NCBI GenBank assembly: GCA_000824825.2
Contig: LM655174.1
Coordinates: 54,059 to 118,058 of the forward strand
From: Mesorhizobium sp. ORS 3324
GTDB lineage: Bacteria > Pseudomonadota > Alphaproteobacteria > Rhizobiales > Rhizobiaceae
DNA: 64,000 nt
Reading direction: 5' to 3'
Shown: positions 1 to 11,060 of the stretch, piece after piece
Layout: every line of letters starts with the position of its first letter
Numbering within the stretch: position 1 is the stretch's first letter
Made by a program: the position numbers and the translations under genes
The notes under the pieces: model-generated
Told to the model about the DNA's origin: nothing
The model's database searches: none
What the model saw: the letters and a program-made list of their open reading frames with translations, nothing else

Positions 1-110
1 GTTCACCGTTTCACGGAAACAGCGAACCACTCTATCTCTCTGTTTCACGCAATTCCGGGTTTCACGCAATTCCGGACGGAAACCGTTAAACACCTTCCTG
101 GAGTTGCTCC
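1..110. repeat. Dispersed palindromic repeats, two families
   Basis: Bases 1-27 hold a partial inverted repeat (GTTCACCGTTTC / GAAACAGCGAAC), the same family as the hairpin at 51672-51714. Bases 43-58 and 60-110 hold a partial and a full copy of a second element (TTTCACGCAATTCCGGACGG ... TTCCTGGAGTTGCTCC). That element recurs in tandem at 62251-62419 and in reverse orientation at 45654-45702 and 51611-51658. The block lies just downstream of the truB stop. No gene is seen in bases 1-132. Confidence 0.75.
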
Positions 111-132
111 AACGGAAATTAGCCGAGCGCCG

Positions 133-1089
133 TTACCCGGCAAAGACCCGCTTGGGCTTGAACATGCCCTGCTCGATGGCGCCGATGGCGACGAGCTTGC
201 CGCGCGCGGTGGCGCAGGCCTCCTCGGCCTCGACCGGCGCGTCGCGGCCGCGAATGATGACCGGATTGCCGAGGCGGATCTTGGTCGCCGCGTCGTCGCT
301 GACCGCAACCTGCGGCAGGCAGTCGAGCGCGACGGCTGTATCGACCAGCAGCGCATCGATGGCGCTGAAATCGATCGGTGCCTCGGCCTCGCCCGAATTC
401 TCGCCGTTGCTGCCGAAGCGGGCCGCTTCGAGCTCGGCGACGGTGACGAAATCGTCTGCCGTGAACGGCTCGACCTCGACACGGCGCAATTCGGCGATAT
501 GCCCGAAGCAGCCGAGATCGCGCCCCATGTCGCGCGCCAGCGAGCGCACATAGGTGCCCTTGCCGCATTCGACCTCGAGCACGCTGCGCTCGCCACTGTG
601 CTCGACGAGATCGAGGCGTCCGATCTCGATCTCGCGGGCGGGAATGTCGACCGTCTCGCCGTCGCGGGCGAGGTCGTAGGCACGCTCGCCGGCGACCTTG
701 ATGGCCGAGAATTGCGGCGGCGTCTGCATGATGATGCCGGTGTATTTCGGCAGCAGCGCCCTCACCTCAGCCTCGGCCGGGCGCCGCTCGGAGCTGTTCG
801 TCACCGGGCCCTCGAGGTCGTCGGTCGAGCGCTCCTCGCCCCAGGCAACTGTGAAGCGGTAGACCTTGGCGCCGTCCTGCACATAAGGCACGGTCTTGGT
901 CGCCTCGCCGAGCGCGATGGGCAGCATGCCGGACGCCAGCGGATCGAGCGTGCCGGCATGGCCGGCCTTCTCCGCCTGGAACAGCCATTTGATCTTCGAG
1001 ACCGCCTCGGTCGAGCCCATGCCGACCGGCTTGTCCAGCACCACCCAGCCGGAAACCGGCCGGCCCTTCTTCTTGCCGCGACGCGCCAC
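133..1089 (-). CDS. truB: tRNA pseudouridine(55) synthase TruB
   Basis: Predicted cytoplasmic enzyme that isomerises U55 in the T-loop of tRNAs. The 318-residue product has the TruB N-terminal motif [14 protein letters not shown] (about residues 18-31) and the catalytic loop [11 protein letters not shown] with the nucleophile Asp49. It ends with a PUA-like C-terminal region. The GTG start directly abuts the TAA stop of rbfA, indicating translational coupling, and it is the last gene here of the rimP-nusA-infB operon. rpsO and pnp usually follow in relatives but would lie outside the window. Confidence 0.97.
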   Translation of the reverse strand: MARRGKKKGRPVSGWVVLDKPVGMGSTEAVSKIKWLFQAEKAGHAGTLDPLASGMLPIALGEATKTVPYVQDGAKVYRFTVAWGEERSTDDLEGPVTNSSERRPAEAEVRALLPKYTGIIMQTPPQFSAIKVAGERAYDLARDGETVDIPAREIEIGRLDLVEHSGERSVLEVECGKGTYVRSLARDMGRDLGCFGHIAELRRVEVEPFTADDFVTVAELEAARFGSNGENSGEAEAPIDFSAIDALLVDTAVALDCLPQVAVSDDAATKIRLGNPVIIRGRDAPVEAEEACATARGKLVAIGAIEQGMFKPKRVFAG

Positions 1090-1530
1090 TTATTCCTCGT
1101 CCTTGTCGTCTTTGTACTCGTCGCCGTTTTTATTCCGGTCATCGGGGCCGAGATCGCGCGCGACTTCGGGCGATTTCAGCAATTCGTTGATCCTGGCGAA
1201 ATTGTCGAAGGAAGTATCGAGCCGGAAGCGGAGCTCCGGCATGTACTTCATCTGCCTGAGCGCGCCGGTGATGCGGCCGCGGATGAATTTCGCATGCTTG
1301 TTGAGCGCCCCGACCACGGCATCGGCGTCGCCGGCGCCAAGCGGCGAAACGAAAGCAGTGGCGATCTTGAGGTCGGGCGACATGCGCACCTCGGAGACCG
1401 AGACGACGCTGTTTTCGATCACCGGGTCGATGATCTCGCCGCGCTGCAAGGTCTCCGACAGGGCATGGCGCACCTGCTCGCCGACGCGCAGCATGCGCTG
1501 GGAAGGGCCTGATGTTGTCGAACGGGACAT
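1090..1530 (-). CDS. rbfA: 30S ribosome-binding factor RbfA
   Basis: Late 30S assembly factor that binds 16S rRNA near helix 1 (family knowledge). From the ATG at 1530 it is 146 residues, beginning [20 protein letters not shown], typical of alphaproteobacterial RbfA. The open frame extends 16 codons further upstream, but that stretch has no family similarity and an AGGA-like ribosome site precedes 1530. The C-terminus is acidic and lysine-rich ([13 protein letters not shown]), as is usual in rhizobia. It lies between infB and truB in a conserved operon. Confidence 0.95.
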   Translation of the reverse strand: MSRSTTSGPSQRMLRVGEQVRHALSETLQRGEIIDPVIENSVVSVSEVRMSPDLKIATAFVSPLGAGDADAVVGALNKHAKFIRGRITGALRQMKYMPELRFRLDTSFDNFARINELLKSPEVARDLGPDDRNKNGDEYKDDKDEE

Positions 1531-1655
1531 TTTCTTCAGTCCTGAAATCGTGAAGCGCGGGATGGGACCGCGCCACATGTCTCAAATACAAAAAAGGGAT
1601 TTGGGCGGCAGCCTTGCAGCCGCCGCCCGGGCCATTTCGGCGAGTATATCCGAAT

Positions 1656-4223
1656 TTAGAGCGTCCTGCTCACCATCTCGACGCGGAAGCACTCGATGAC
1701 GTCGCCGACACGCATATCTTCGTAGTTCTGGAAGGCCATGCCGCATTCCTGGCCGCCCGGCACTTCCGAGACCTCGTCCTTGAAGCGCTTGAGCGTCTTC
1801 AGCGTGCCTTCGTGGACGACGACGTTGTCGCGGATCAGGCGGACACCCGCGCCACGCTCGACCTTGCCCTCGGTGACGCGGCAGCCGGCGATCTTGCCGA
1901 CCTTCGAGATGTCGAAGATCTCGAGGATCTCGGCATTGCCGATGAAGGTCTCGCGCCGCTCAGGCGAGAGCATGCCGGAAAGTGCCGCCTTCACGTCATC
2001 GACCAGGTTGTAGATGATCGAGTAGTAGCGGATCTCGATGCCCGCGGCGGCAGCGGCCGTGCGCGCCTGCGCGTTGGCGCGGACGTTGAAGCCGATGATC
2101 GCAGCTCCGGAAGTCTCGGCCAGCGAGACGTCGGTTTCGGTGATGCCGCCAGCGCCCGAATGGACGATGCGGGCGCGCACCTCGTCGTTGCCGAGCTTTT
2201 CGAGGGCTGCGTTGATCGCCTCGATCGAGCCCTGCACGTCGCCCTTGATGACCAGCGGGAATTCCTTCAGCCCGCTCGTCTGCAACTGCGACATCATCTG
2301 CTCGAGCGAGCCGCGCTGGCCGGCGTGCTTGGCGACCGCCTTCTCGCGCGCCAGGCGCTGGCGGTACTCGGTGATCTCACGCGCGCGCGCCTCGTTGTTG
2401 ACGACGGCGAAACGGTCGCCCGCCTGCGGCGTGCCCTGGAGGCCGAGCACCTCGACCGGCATTGCCGGCGGCGCTTCCGGCACATGCTCGCCGCGATCGT
2501 TGACCAGCGCGCGGACGCGGCCCCATTCGTTGCCGGCAACGAGGATGTCGCCGGGCATCAGCGTGCCGGTCTGCACCAGAACCGTGGCGACCGGACCGCG
2601 GCCCCTGTCGAGCTTGGCCTCGATGACCGCGCCTTCGGCGGTGCGGTCCGGATTGGCCTTGAGGTCGAGGATTTCGGCCTGCAGCAGGATCGCCTCGAGC
2701 AGCTTGTCGATGTTGGTGCCCTTGGTCGCCGACACTTCGACGTCCAGCACCTCGCCGCCCATCGATTCGACGAACACTTCATGGCGCAAGAGTTCCGCGC
2801 GCACCTTCTGCGGGTCGGCGTCGCGCTTGTCGATCTTGTTGATGGCCACGATGATCGGCACGCCGGCCGCCTTGGCGTGATTGATCGATTCGATCGTCTG
2901 CGGCATCACGCTGTCGTCGGCCGCCACCACCAGCACAGCGATGTCGGTGACCTGGGCGCCGCGGGCGCGCATGGCCGTGAAGGCAGCGTGGCCGGGCGTG
3001 TCGATGAAGGTGATCTTCTGACCGTTCTTCTCGACCTGATAGGCGCCGATGTGCTGGGTGATGCCGCCGGCCTCGCCGGAGACGACGTTGGCGTTGCGGA
3101 TCGCGTCGAGCAGCGAGGTCTTGCCGTGGTCGACATGGCCCATGATGGTCACCACCGGCGGACGCGACACCAGGTCTTCCGGGCGGTCGGCGATGTTGAA
3201 CAGGCCTTCCTCGATGTCGGACTCGGCAACGCGGCGCACCGTGTGGCCGAATTCGGAAGCGACGAGCTCGGCCGTGTCGGCGTCGATGACGTCGCCCGGC
3301 TTCAAGATCTGGCCCTGCTTCATGAAGAACTTGACCACGTCGACAGCCCGCTCGGACATGCGCTGTGCCAGCTCCTGGATGGTGATGGTTTCCGGCAGGA
3401 TCACTTCACGCATCACTTTCTCGCGCGGCTCGTTATGCATCGCGCGTTTGAACTTTTCCTGGCGCCGCCGCATCGACGACAGCGAACGGCCACGCGCTTC
3501 CTCGTCGGAAAGCGCCGAATTCAGCGTCAGCTTGCCGCGGCGGCGGTCTTCCTCGCCCTTGGTGGGCTTGGCCGGACGCGCCACTTCGGGCGTGGAGGGG
3601 CGACGAGCCGGCGCACCAGCACCACCACCGGCACGTCTCGGCTTGACCTCCTCCTCGTCGTCGGCCGTGGCGACATCCGCAGCCACCGGCGCACGGCGGC
3701 GGGCCTCTTCCTCGGCACGGCGGCGGGACTCGGCCTCGGCCTGGAGGCGGGCCTCTTCCTCGGCCTGACGGCGCGCGGATTCCTCACGCTCGCGCTTGCG
3801 GCGCTCTTCTTCCTCGGCGCGGCGCTTGGCCTCTTCCTGGGCGCGCTGCCGGTCCTCGATCTCACGGGCCTTGGAGCCTTCGAGCGCCCTGCGGCGTGCT
3901 TCCATCTCGCCACGCGACAATTCGTTCAGCACCATGCCGGAGCGTTCCGGCTGCGGAGGCGGCGCCTTCGGCGCTTCCTGCGCGGCGGGTGCTGGTGCCG
4001 CGGCGGCGGGCTTCGGCGTGAACACGGACGGCGCCACCGGCTCCGGCTTGTCGCCAGGCAGCGAGAACTTGCGCTTCTTGGTCTCGACCACGACCGACTT
4101 AGTGCGGCCGTGCGAGAAATTCTGGCGCACGGTGCCCTGCTCCAGGCCAGGACGCTTCAGCGTCAAGGTCTTCTTCGGCGTAACGCTCAACGTCTTGTCG
4201 TCGCCCGATTTCGTATCGCTCAT
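1656..4223 (-). CDS. infB: Translation initiation factor IF-2
   Basis: GTPase that places initiator fMet-tRNA on the 30S subunit. The 855-residue protein has a long charged N-terminal region (about residues 40-290) rich in Arg/Glu/Ala with [14 protein letters not shown] coiled-coil repeats. The G domain has P-loop [10 protein letters not shown] (about 361-370), DTPGH and NKID motifs, followed by beta-barrel domains II and IV. The ATG overlaps the stop of the upstream ylxR-type gene (ATGA), so translation is coupled. A very long open frame on the opposite strand is a GC-bias shadow. Confidence 0.98.
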   Translation of the reverse strand: MSDTKSGDDKTLSVTPKKTLTLKRPGLEQGTVRQNFSHGRTKSVVVETKKRKFSLPGDKPEPVAPSVFTPKPAAAAPAPAAQEAPKAPPPQPERSGMVLNELSRGEMEARRRALEGSKAREIEDRQRAQEEAKRRAEEEERRKREREESARRQAEEEARLQAEAESRRRAEEEARRRAPVAADVATADDEEEVKPRRAGGGAGAPARRPSTPEVARPAKPTKGEEDRRRGKLTLNSALSDEEARGRSLSSMRRRQEKFKRAMHNEPREKVMREVILPETITIQELAQRMSERAVDVVKFFMKQGQILKPGDVIDADTAELVASEFGHTVRRVAESDIEEGLFNIADRPEDLVSRPPVVTIMGHVDHGKTSLLDAIRNANVVSGEAGGITQHIGAYQVEKNGQKITFIDTPGHAAFTAMRARGAQVTDIAVLVVAADDSVMPQTIESINHAKAAGVPIIVAINKIDKRDADPQKVRAELLRHEVFVESMGGEVLDVEVSATKGTNIDKLLEAILLQAEILDLKANPDRTAEGAVIEAKLDRGRGPVATVLVQTGTLMPGDILVAGNEWGRVRALVNDRGEHVPEAPPAMPVEVLGLQGTPQAGDRFAVVNNEARAREITEYRQRLAREKAVAKHAGQRGSLEQMMSQLQTSGLKEFPLVIKGDVQGSIEAINAALEKLGNDEVRARIVHSGAGGITETDVSLAETSGAAIIGFNVRANAQARTAAAAAGIEIRYYSIIYNLVDDVKAALSGMLSPERRETFIGNAEILEIFDISKVGKIAGCRVTEGKVERGAGVRLIRDNVVVHEGTLKTLKRFKDEVSEVPGGQECGMAFQNYEDMRVGDVIECFRVEMVSRTL

Positions 4224-4870
4224 TCCATATCCTCTGCGGCATCATCTTCGTCAGCAACGGCCGCAAGCATTGCCAAATCGTCCGGGGTTCCGCCCCGATA
4301 ACGGTCGAGCGCAACCATGCGCTTGTGAACCGCCTTACCCGCATCCTGCGCGAGGACGGCAGCATGTATCACATTTGTACCCCCCAATGCCAAGCTCAAC
4401 TCGGCCTCGGGGAAAAGTTTGTAGGCAGGGATGGCGGGGCCGCCGAGATAAACGGTTGCCCGCCGCGCCTGACCGATCTTGCGCACGCCATCGTCCGAGG
4501 CTTCTGTCGCGTGCAGCACGAAGAGCGCCTGCCCGTCGCGCACCGCAGCCTCTACCTTGGCGGCGCCCAGAACGACCGCTCCGGCCTTGCGAGCAAGGCC
4601 CAACATGCCAAGGGCGGATCTGGAAAGCAGCCCGTCGACCATGTCGCCGAGATCGGCGGGAACGGTGACCTGCGCCTTGAAGGCGCGGGCAAACAGGTTC
4701 TTCGCCGCTGCCTTGTCGATATGTAGGCGATCAGCGGTGACCCAGCAACCGCGGCCGGGCAGATTTCTCTTGATGTCCGGAACGACGGCCGAATCCGGGC
4801 CGACGACGAAGCGGATCAGCTCATCCGCTTCGGCCTGCCTGCGCGTGACGATGCAGGTGCGATCGTTCAT
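4220..4870 (-). CDS. YlxR/DUF448 RNA-binding protein with L7Ae-like C-terminal domain
   Basis: The 216-residue product starts [11 protein letters not shown], the hallmark of the YlxR (DUF448) fold (about residues 1-80, with the conserved PGRGCWV). An L7Ae/L30e-like region follows (about 88-185, [20 protein letters not shown]). Both halves suggest RNA binding in ribosome or transcription-complex biology; the exact role is not established. The gene sits between nusA and infB, its usual place, and overlaps infB by four bases. An upstream GTG (4879) is possible, but the ATG at 4870 matches the family start. The acidic tail ([10 protein letters not shown]) is lineage-typical. Confidence 0.93.
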   Translation of the reverse strand: MNDRTCIVTRRQAEADELIRFVVGPDSAVVPDIKRNLPGRGCWVTADRLHIDKAAAKNLFARAFKAQVTVPADLGDMVDGLLSRSALGMLGLARKAGAVVLGAAKVEAAVRDGQALFVLHATEASDDGVRKIGQARRATVYLGGPAIPAYKLFPEAELSLALGGTNVIHAAVLAQDAGKAVHKRMVALDRYRGGTPDDLAMLAAVADEDDAAEDME

Positions 4871-4902
4871 CTCGTCCACGGGCTTTGCGATGCGTGTTCA
4901 CC

Positions 4903-6498
4903 TCACGCACCGACGGTTTCGCCGGCCGCGGCTTGCTCAGCGGCTAGCTCTTCCTCGGAGATCCAGCCGGCCTTCCTGCGGGCGGCCAGCACCATCTGCT
5001 CGGCATCGGCGCGCGAGACGCCATGATCGGCAAGCACGCCGGGATAGACCTTGGTCTCGCCGTCCTTGCGTTCCTTCCAGCCGATCAGGTCGTCGGCCGC
5101 GTAGCCGGCGAAGTCCTCGATCGTCTTCACGCCGTCCTCGCCGAGCGTCACCATCATGGCCGTGGTGATGCCGGGAATCTCGCGCAGCTCGTCCTTGACG
5201 CCGAGCGCCTTGCGCTTCTCGTCGTGCTCGGCCTCGATCTTCTCCAGATATTCGCGGGCGCGCGACTGGATTTCGGTAGCGGTGTCCTCGTCGAAGCCAT
5301 CGATCGAGGAGATCTCGCCCGAGTCGACATAGGCGACTTCCTCGACGCTGGTGAAGCCTTCGGAGGCGAGCACCTGGCCGACCATCTCGTCGACATCGAG
5401 GGCCTCCATGAAGAGAGCCGAACGCTCGACGAATTCCTTCTGGCGGCGCTCGCTCTCTTCCTGCTCGGTCAGGATGTCGATGTCCCAGCCGGTGAGCTGC
5501 GAGGCGAGACGCACGTTCTGGCCGCGGCGGCCGATGGCCAGCGACAGCTGGTCGTCCGGCACCACCACCTCGATGCGCTCGGCATCCTCGTCGAGCACCA
5601 CCTTGGCGACTTCCGCCGGCTGCAGCGCGTTGACGATGAAGGAAGCGGCCGAAGGAGACCACGGAATGATGTCGATCTTCTCGCCCTGCAATTCGCCGAC
5701 CACCGCCTGGACGCGGCTGCCGCGCATGCCGACGCAGGCGCCGACCGGATCGATCGAGGAATCGCGCGAGATGACGGCGATCTTGGCGCGCGAGCCCGGA
5801 TCGCGAGCCACCGACTTGATCTCGATGATGCCGTCGTAGATTTCCGGCACTTCCATGGTGAAGAGCTTGGCCATGAACTGCGGATGCGTGCGCGACAGGA
5901 AGATCTGCGGGCCGCGCTGCTCGCGGCGCACGTCGTAGACATAGGCGCGGACGCGGTCGCCATATTTGTAGTTCTCGCGCGGGATCAGTTCGTCGCGGCG
6001 GATGATCGCCTCGCCGCGGCCGAGGTCGACGATGACGTTGCCGTATTCGACGCGCTTGACGGTGCCGTTGACGATCTCGCCGATGCGGTCCTTGTACTCG
6101 TCATACTGACGGTCGCGCTCGGCCTCGCGCACCTTCTGGACGATGACCTGCTTGGCCGACTGGGCGGCGATGCGGCCGAAATCCATGGGCGGCAGCTGCT
6201 CGGCGATGAAATCGCCGATCTGGGCATCGGGATTGCGCTCGCGCGCCGAGGAAAGCGCGATCTGCGTCGCGTAATCCTCGACCTTCTCGACCACTTCCAT
6301 GAGGCGCTGCAGCTTCATCTCGCCCGTATTGGGGTTGATGTCGGCGCGGATGTTGGTTTCCTGACCGTAACGCGAGCGCGCCGCCTTCTGGATCGCGTCG
6401 GCCATCGCTGCGATGACGATCTGCTTGTCGATCGACTTTTCACGCGCGACCGCGTCGGCGATCTGCAGCAGTTCGAGCCTGTTGGCGCTTACAACCAT
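4903..6498 (-). CDS. nusA: Transcription termination/antitermination factor NusA
   Basis: RNA polymerase-associated factor controlling pausing, termination and antitermination. The 531 residues comprise an N-terminal RNAP-binding domain (about 1-130), an S1 domain (about 135-200, including [18 protein letters not shown]), and two KH domains (about 205-345, with [20 protein letters not shown] and [20 protein letters not shown]). C-terminal helix-hairpin-helix/acidic repeats follow (about 360-515). It lies between rimP and ylxR in the standard operon. A candidate attenuator precedes rimP, compatible with NusA autoregulation. Confidence 0.98.
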   Translation of the reverse strand: MVVSANRLELLQIADAVAREKSIDKQIVIAAMADAIQKAARSRYGQETNIRADINPNTGEMKLQRLMEVVEKVEDYATQIALSSARERNPDAQIGDFIAEQLPPMDFGRIAAQSAKQVIVQKVREAERDRQYDEYKDRIGEIVNGTVKRVEYGNVIVDLGRGEAIIRRDELIPRENYKYGDRVRAYVYDVRREQRGPQIFLSRTHPQFMAKLFTMEVPEIYDGIIEIKSVARDPGSRAKIAVISRDSSIDPVGACVGMRGSRVQAVVGELQGEKIDIIPWSPSAASFIVNALQPAEVAKVVLDEDAERIEVVVPDDQLSLAIGRRGQNVRLASQLTGWDIDILTEQEESERRQKEFVERSALFMEALDVDEMVGQVLASEGFTSVEEVAYVDSGEISSIDGFDEDTATEIQSRAREYLEKIEAEHDEKRKALGVKDELREIPGITTAMMVTLGEDGVKTIEDFAGYAADDLIGWKERKDGETKVYPGVLADHGVSRADAEQMVLAARRKAGWISEEELAAEQAAAGETVGA

Positions 6499-6553
6499 TG
6501 TCTTTCTCCCGACCTCGCTCCAGGCCTGCGGCCCGAAAGCTCAATCAACTTTC

Positions 6554-7174
6554 CTACTTGGTTTCGTTTCCTTCGCCGGCGGCATCTTCCGTCTCGCCCC
6601 GGCGCTTTTTTGCTTCCTTGCGGGCCCTGTTGTCCTTCGACAGGGCCTCGCGGATGAGATCGTCGGTCAGCACGAGCCGCGCCTCGGCAATCGCATCATA
6701 AGGCACGCGCACCGCCGGCTCTTCGCCATAGGCCGCCTTGTCGCGCTCCAGCAAGATGCCATCGGCATCCGCCTCGGCGATCTTGCCCTTGAAACGCTTG
6801 CGGTCGGCGACGAGAACCGACGTCTCGAGCTTGACCAGATGGCCGGTCCAGGTGGCGAAATCGGATTTGCGCACCAGCGGCCGGTCGATGCCCGGCGACG
6901 ACACCTCGAGATGATACGCCTTTTCGATCGGATCTTCGACATCGAGCGCCGGCGACACCGCGCGGCTGACCTCTTCGCAATCCTCGACGGTCATGGTGCC
7001 GTCCTCGCGTTCGGCCATGATCTGCAGCGTCAGCCCGTTCTGGCCGGTCAGTTGCACCCGCACGAGGCGGAAGCCGATGGCCTTGAGCACCGGCTGCACA
7101 ATCAGCGCGATACGAGCATCGATGCCGCTTTCGCGGATGATACGGTCGTCGGCTTCGCTTGCCGCTGCGGTCAT
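6554..7174 (-). CDS. rimP: Ribosome maturation factor RimP
   Basis: Cytoplasmic 30S assembly factor. The 206 residues have the N-terminal alpha/beta domain with the [10 protein letters not shown] signature (about residues 91-100) and the C-terminal SH3-like domain ([14 protein letters not shown]). A lysine/arginine-rich tail, about 35 residues long, follows. It is the first gene of the rimP-nusA-ylxR-infB-rbfA-truB operon, about 90 bases downstream of a candidate promoter, with a terminator-like hairpin in between. Confidence 0.95.
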   Translation of the reverse strand: MTAAASEADDRIIRESGIDARIALIVQPVLKAIGFRLVRVQLTGQNGLTLQIMAEREDGTMTVEDCEEVSRAVSPALDVEDPIEKAYHLEVSSPGIDRPLVRKSDFATWTGHLVKLETSVLVADRKRFKGKIAEADADGILLERDKAAYGEEPAVRVPYDAIAEARLVLTDDLIREALSKDNRARKEAKKRRGETEDAAGEGNETK

Positions 7175-7213
7175 CGAATCCCTGTCGCTTTGTCGCTCCG
7201 GCCGGCAGGTAAT

Positions 7214-7244
7214 AAAAAAGAGCGGGACCGGGTGGACCCACTCT
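7214..7244 (-). terminator. Terminator-like hairpin with U-tract in the rimP leader
   Basis: On the minus strand the arms AGAGTGGGTCC and GGTCCCGCTCT form an 11-position stem (one G-U, one mismatch) with a 4-base loop, directly followed by six T residues. This is the form of an intrinsic terminator. It lies 40 bases upstream of the rimP ATG and downstream of the candidate promoter at 7273-7301. It could end transcription of the upstream toxin-antitoxin operon, attenuate rimP-nusA, or both. Confidence 0.7.
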
Positions 7245-7272
7245 TCGTCGTACCGACCAAGAATTTGACGTT

Positions 7273-7301
7273 GATATAGACGATCCCGGCCGGGGTTTCA
7301 A
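7273..7301 (-). promoter_or_regulatory. Candidate sigma70 promoter of the rimP-nusA operon
   Basis: The minus strand reads TTGAAA (7296-7301), a 17-base spacer, then TATATC (7273-7278), close to the rhizobial housekeeping consensus with ideal spacing. The predicted transcript starts near 7266, giving a leader of about 90 bases that contains the hairpin at 7214-7244. Motif inspection only. Confidence 0.5.
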
Positions 7302-7385
7302 GCCTGCAGGCAAAGGAGGGGTGGCGGGTGTGGCCCGGGTGCGGAATTCCCGTCACCAGTTCGTCCGAGCGATGGTGCCCCGCTC

Positions 7386-7895
7386 CTACTCCCGGGCTTC
7401 CACCAGCGACGCGGCAATCGCCGCGATCGCACGAAACAGGACAAGAGGATCATCCTTTGTTGGGAGAAATCCCCGTCGCTGCCAGAATTGCGAAGCGTCT
7501 TCATCGATTGCATTAACTATGAGCGTGCGCCCGCCAATCAGTTCTGCCGCCCGAACGCAGCGCTGAAGAGCATGCTTCAGCAAGCCAGTACCGACACCGC
7601 GCCCGGCCCATCTGGTGTCGGTCGCAAGCTGGCCAAGAAGGAGACAGGGCACCGGATCTGGCGGTCGCCCGGTGCGGATCGACCGAGGCAAGATTGACGG
7701 CACAACAGCCGTCGGCGCCAAACCGTAATATCCAACCACTCGGCCGGTTTCATGGACAACGAGAACCGCCGTGAAGCCTTTCTCCTGATTGGAGAGTGCA
7801 CGTGTTTTCAGCCAGTGATCAAGCGTAGGTTTCCCGCAGGAAAATCCGGAAACGTCGTGGGCCGCGGTCAGCGATTCGGGCGCCGATAAGGCCAC
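7386..7895 (-). CDS. GNAT-family toxin of a DUF1778-GNAT (TacAT-like) module
   Basis: The 169-residue GNAT fold carries the acetyl-CoA pyrophosphate loop TRWAGRGVGTGLL (about residues 94-106). The family is known to acetylate aminoacyl-tRNAs and block translation. It starts with GTG three bases after the antitoxin stop, the usual antitoxin-first, coupled order. Most relatives have Tyr in the C-terminal FYxxxGF motif that serves as general acid; here the motif reads QFWQRRGF, with Trp138. The pair lies between trmB and rimP, which are adjacent in many relatives, so it looks like an insertion. Confidence 0.85.
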   Translation of the reverse strand: MALSAPESLTAAHDVSGFSCGKPTLDHWLKTRALSNQEKGFTAVLVVHETGRVVGYYGLAPTAVVPSILPRSIRTGRPPDPVPCLLLGQLATDTRWAGRGVGTGLLKHALQRCVRAAELIGGRTLIVNAIDEDASQFWQRRGFLPTKDDPLVLFRAIAAIAASLVEARE

Positions 7896-7898
7896 GGC

Positions 7899-8198
7899 TT
7901 AACGCTTCGCCGTGTACTCAGTTTCCCAGGGTGCGCGCCGCCTTGCCAATTCCACCATGTCTGGAACCGGAGCGGTCGGTGCCGCCAGTACCTCCATGAA
8001 CTCCGCGAATCCTTCCGGGCTCATGCGGATAAGGCGGTTGTCCATCAACACGTCCTCGGCCGCGCGCACGGCGGCATCACGCACGAAATCCGTGCGTGAC
8101 CGGCCGCGGAGAGCGGCGGCACGATCGATCATCGCTACGTCCGCTTCCGGCAGGCGCATCGAGATCGGGTATTCCTTGCGTTCGGCGGTAGCAGTCAT
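7899..8198 (-). CDS. DUF1778 ribbon-helix-helix antitoxin (TacA-like)
   Basis: The 99-residue protein begins MTATAERKEYPISMRLPEAD with an RHH DNA-binding domain (about residues 8-50). A C-terminal tail (LARRRAPWETEYTAKR) would wrap the GNAT toxin. The open frame extends upstream, but AGGAGACAAGTT places a good ribosome site before the ATG at 8198. It is expected to neutralise the toxin and repress the operon through the palindrome at 8224-8243. Confidence 0.88.
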   Translation of the reverse strand: MTATAERKEYPISMRLPEADVAMIDRAAALRGRSRTDFVRDAAVRAAEDVLMDNRLIRMSPEGFAEFMEVLAAPTAPVPDMVELARRRAPWETEYTAKR

Positions 8199-8217
8199 AA
8201 CTTGTCTCCTGCCGGAA

Positions 8218-8245
8218 AACATAGCATTTGTAGCGCCAAATGCAA
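8218..8245 (-). promoter_or_regulatory. Toxin-antitoxin promoter with overlapping operator palindrome
   Basis: A perfect inverted repeat GCATTTG-TAGCGC-CAAATGC (8224-8243) sits between a minus-strand -35 TTGCAT (8240-8245) and -10 TATGTT (8218-8223) with a 16-base spacer. The position, 20-27 bases upstream of the antitoxin start, fits autorepression by the RHH antitoxin. Confidence 0.65.
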
Positions 8246-8335
8246 TACATAGCGGCCACGCTCCCCTTGAGCGCCTCGCCGGAATCCATTTCAGCGCGAC
8301 GCGCTCAAGGCAAACGGCTTTAGTCCGGTCTCGAA

Positions 8336-9037
8336 CTACTTCCGGATAAAAGTCAGATAGGCAGGCCGCCGTCCCTCGCGGACGGCCTTTGCCTCGTAGC
8401 GTGTGCCGGGCCAGCCCTCATAGGGCTGGTGCCAGTCGGCCGCTTCGCTCGCCTGCCATGCGAAAGCGCCGTGGGCGCGGCAGGCGAGCAGCGTCCAGTT
8501 CACATAGCTCTCGATGTCGGAAGCGAAGCGGAACCTGCCGCCCGCTTTCAGCACCCGCGCGAACCGGTCGAGATTGACCTGGCTAACGAAGCGGCGCTTC
8601 CAGTGTTTCTTCTTCGGCCAGGGATCGGGATAAAGCAGGTCGACGCCGTCGAGCGAGGCCGGCGGCAGCCAGTCGAGCAGGCGCGTGGCATCGTCGTCAT
8701 AGACTCTCAAATTGGCGAGCGGGCGCTTGTCGAGCGCCGTCATCATCTTGGCCATGCCGTTGACGAATGGCTCGACGCCGATAAAACCGGTCGCTGGAGC
8801 CTCCGTCGCGCGATGCAAGAGATGCTCGCCGCCGCCGAAGCCGATCTCTAGCTGAAAAGCTGAAACCGGCGCCTTGAACAGGGTTCCAAGGTCCGCGGGC
8901 GCCTCCGCCGTCAGATCGAGCCGGTAGGCGCGCAGGCCGCGTTCAAGCGCCGCTGCCTGCTGCGGGCGAATGGTCTTGCCGTGCCGGCGGCCGAAAAATC
9001 CTTCGGTCGCGCGGCTCGGCCTGTCGTTTGGCTCCAT
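8336..9037 (-). CDS. trmB: tRNA (guanine-N7-)-methyltransferase TrmB
   Basis: SAM-dependent methylation of G46 in the tRNA variable loop. The 233 residues include the SAM-binding motif [12 protein letters not shown] (about 63-74) and the family signature [14 protein letters not shown] (about 135-148). It lies 20 bases downstream of metK, which supplies the methyl donor, in a conserved metK-trmB arrangement. The 137 bases between it and the toxin-antitoxin genes hold only the operator described there. Confidence 0.96.
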   Translation of the reverse strand: MEPNDRPSRATEGFFGRRHGKTIRPQQAAALERGLRAYRLDLTAEAPADLGTLFKAPVSAFQLEIGFGGGEHLLHRATEAPATGFIGVEPFVNGMAKMMTALDKRPLANLRVYDDDATRLLDWLPPASLDGVDLLYPDPWPKKKHWKRRFVSQVNLDRFARVLKAGGRFRFASDIESYVNWTLLACRAHGAFAWQASEAADWHQPYEGWPGTRYEAKAVREGRRPAYLTFIRK

Positions 9038-9057
9038 GGATAGGCTTGGCGATGCCG

Positions 9058-10335
<1,278 letters not shown>

Positions 10336-10355
10336 GGGTGTCCCCTCTTGAAAAG

Positions 10356-10415
10356 ATCGGCAATCTGCCGATTTTGGCGCGCCACGTGTTAGCGGTGCCG
10401 GGCGCTGCTCGTCAA
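10356..10415 (-). promoter_or_regulatory. Candidate metK promoter and leader palindrome
   Basis: Minus strand TTGACG (10410-10415), a 17-base spacer, then CTAACA (10387-10392) gives a plausible promoter with the start near 10380. Immediately downstream is the perfect inverted repeat ATCGGCA-ATC-TGCCGAT (10356-10372) followed on the transcript by CTTTTC. It could be a repressor operator or a leader hairpin next to the ribosome site. Confidence 0.45.
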
Positions 10416-10444
10416 GCGGCGCGACGGATCTGGCATGAATATCG

Positions 10445-10463
10445 GCACAAGCGGCTTGTGCCA
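10445..10463. terminator. Hairpin downstream of praR
   Basis: GGCACAAGC-G-GCTTGTGCC is a perfect inverted repeat 35 bases past the praR stop, followed on the minus strand by the metK promoter region. There is no T-tract, so termination is uncertain. Confidence 0.35.
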
Positions 10464-10497
10464 CCGGCGGGGATGCCGCCGGGGCATGAGCCTGGAA

Positions 10498-10920
10498 TTA
10501 CTCGGCTTCGTCCGGCGAAAGGGACTTCACAAGATCGATGATCCTGCGGCGCACCTTGACGTCGGGAATCTTGACGAAGGCGCGATTGAGCTGAAGCCCC
10601 TCCGGGCTGCCGCAGAATTCGATGGCGAACGCCATCGAGGCATCCTCGGCGAATCCCCGGTTGCCGGCCCCGGCTTCCTGACCCGGGGCATCCTCGAAGA
10701 AGAAGGCGACGGGCACGCTCAGGATGGAGGCTATCGCCTGCAGACGACTGGCGCCAACCCTGTTCGTCCCCTTTTCGTACTTCTGGATCTGTTGAAACGT
10801 GATGCCGAGATTTTCACCCAGCTTTTCCTGGCTCATTCCAAGCATATTGCGACGCAGCCGAATACGACTCCCGACGTGAATGTCGATCGGATTCGGCTTC
10901 TTCTTGTTTTCTTCTGTCAT
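10498..10920 (-). CDS. praR: XRE-family regulator, PraR/PhrR type
   Basis: The 140-residue protein has a Cro/CI helix-turn-helix (about residues 16-72, RIRLRRNMLGMSQEKLGENL, then ITFQQIQKYEKGTNRVGASR) and a short C-terminal segment ending in VKSLSPDEAE. The sequence closely matches what I recall of PraR of Rhizobium leguminosarum (biofilm and quorum-sensing control) and PhrR of Sinorhizobium (acid-inducible), which lie next to the same neighbours lnt (actA) and metK. Symbol assigned by recognition, not search. The palindrome at 10356-10372 is a possible target. Confidence 0.85.
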   Translation of the reverse strand: MTEENKKKPNPIDIHVGSRIRLRRNMLGMSQEKLGENLGITFQQIQKYEKGTNRVGASRLQAIASILSVPVAFFFEDAPGQEAGAGNRGFAEDASMAFAIEFCGSPEGLQLNRAFVKIPDVKVRRRIIDLVKSLSPDEAE

Positions 10921-11060
10921 TTTTTCCTCGCCGAATTTTTCCGGCTTTTTCTATTTTTCCCGCCCAAACGAAGCCGGAGCCACCTGCCCCAACAGACCCC
11001 CTCCAGCCGACTTCGAGAAAATTTTAGGCGTTACAGTATGAGTTTCTAATGTGCCGACTG

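Noticed and set aside
1614..4301. 895-codon open frame on the plus strand opposite infB
   Set aside because: Product is low-complexity Arg/Asp/Leu with no family features; it is the mirror of the strong codon bias of infB.
10336..10497. SAM riboswitch upstream of metK
   Set aside because: No SAM-II, SAM/SAH or other known consensus could be matched; only a short palindrome is present.
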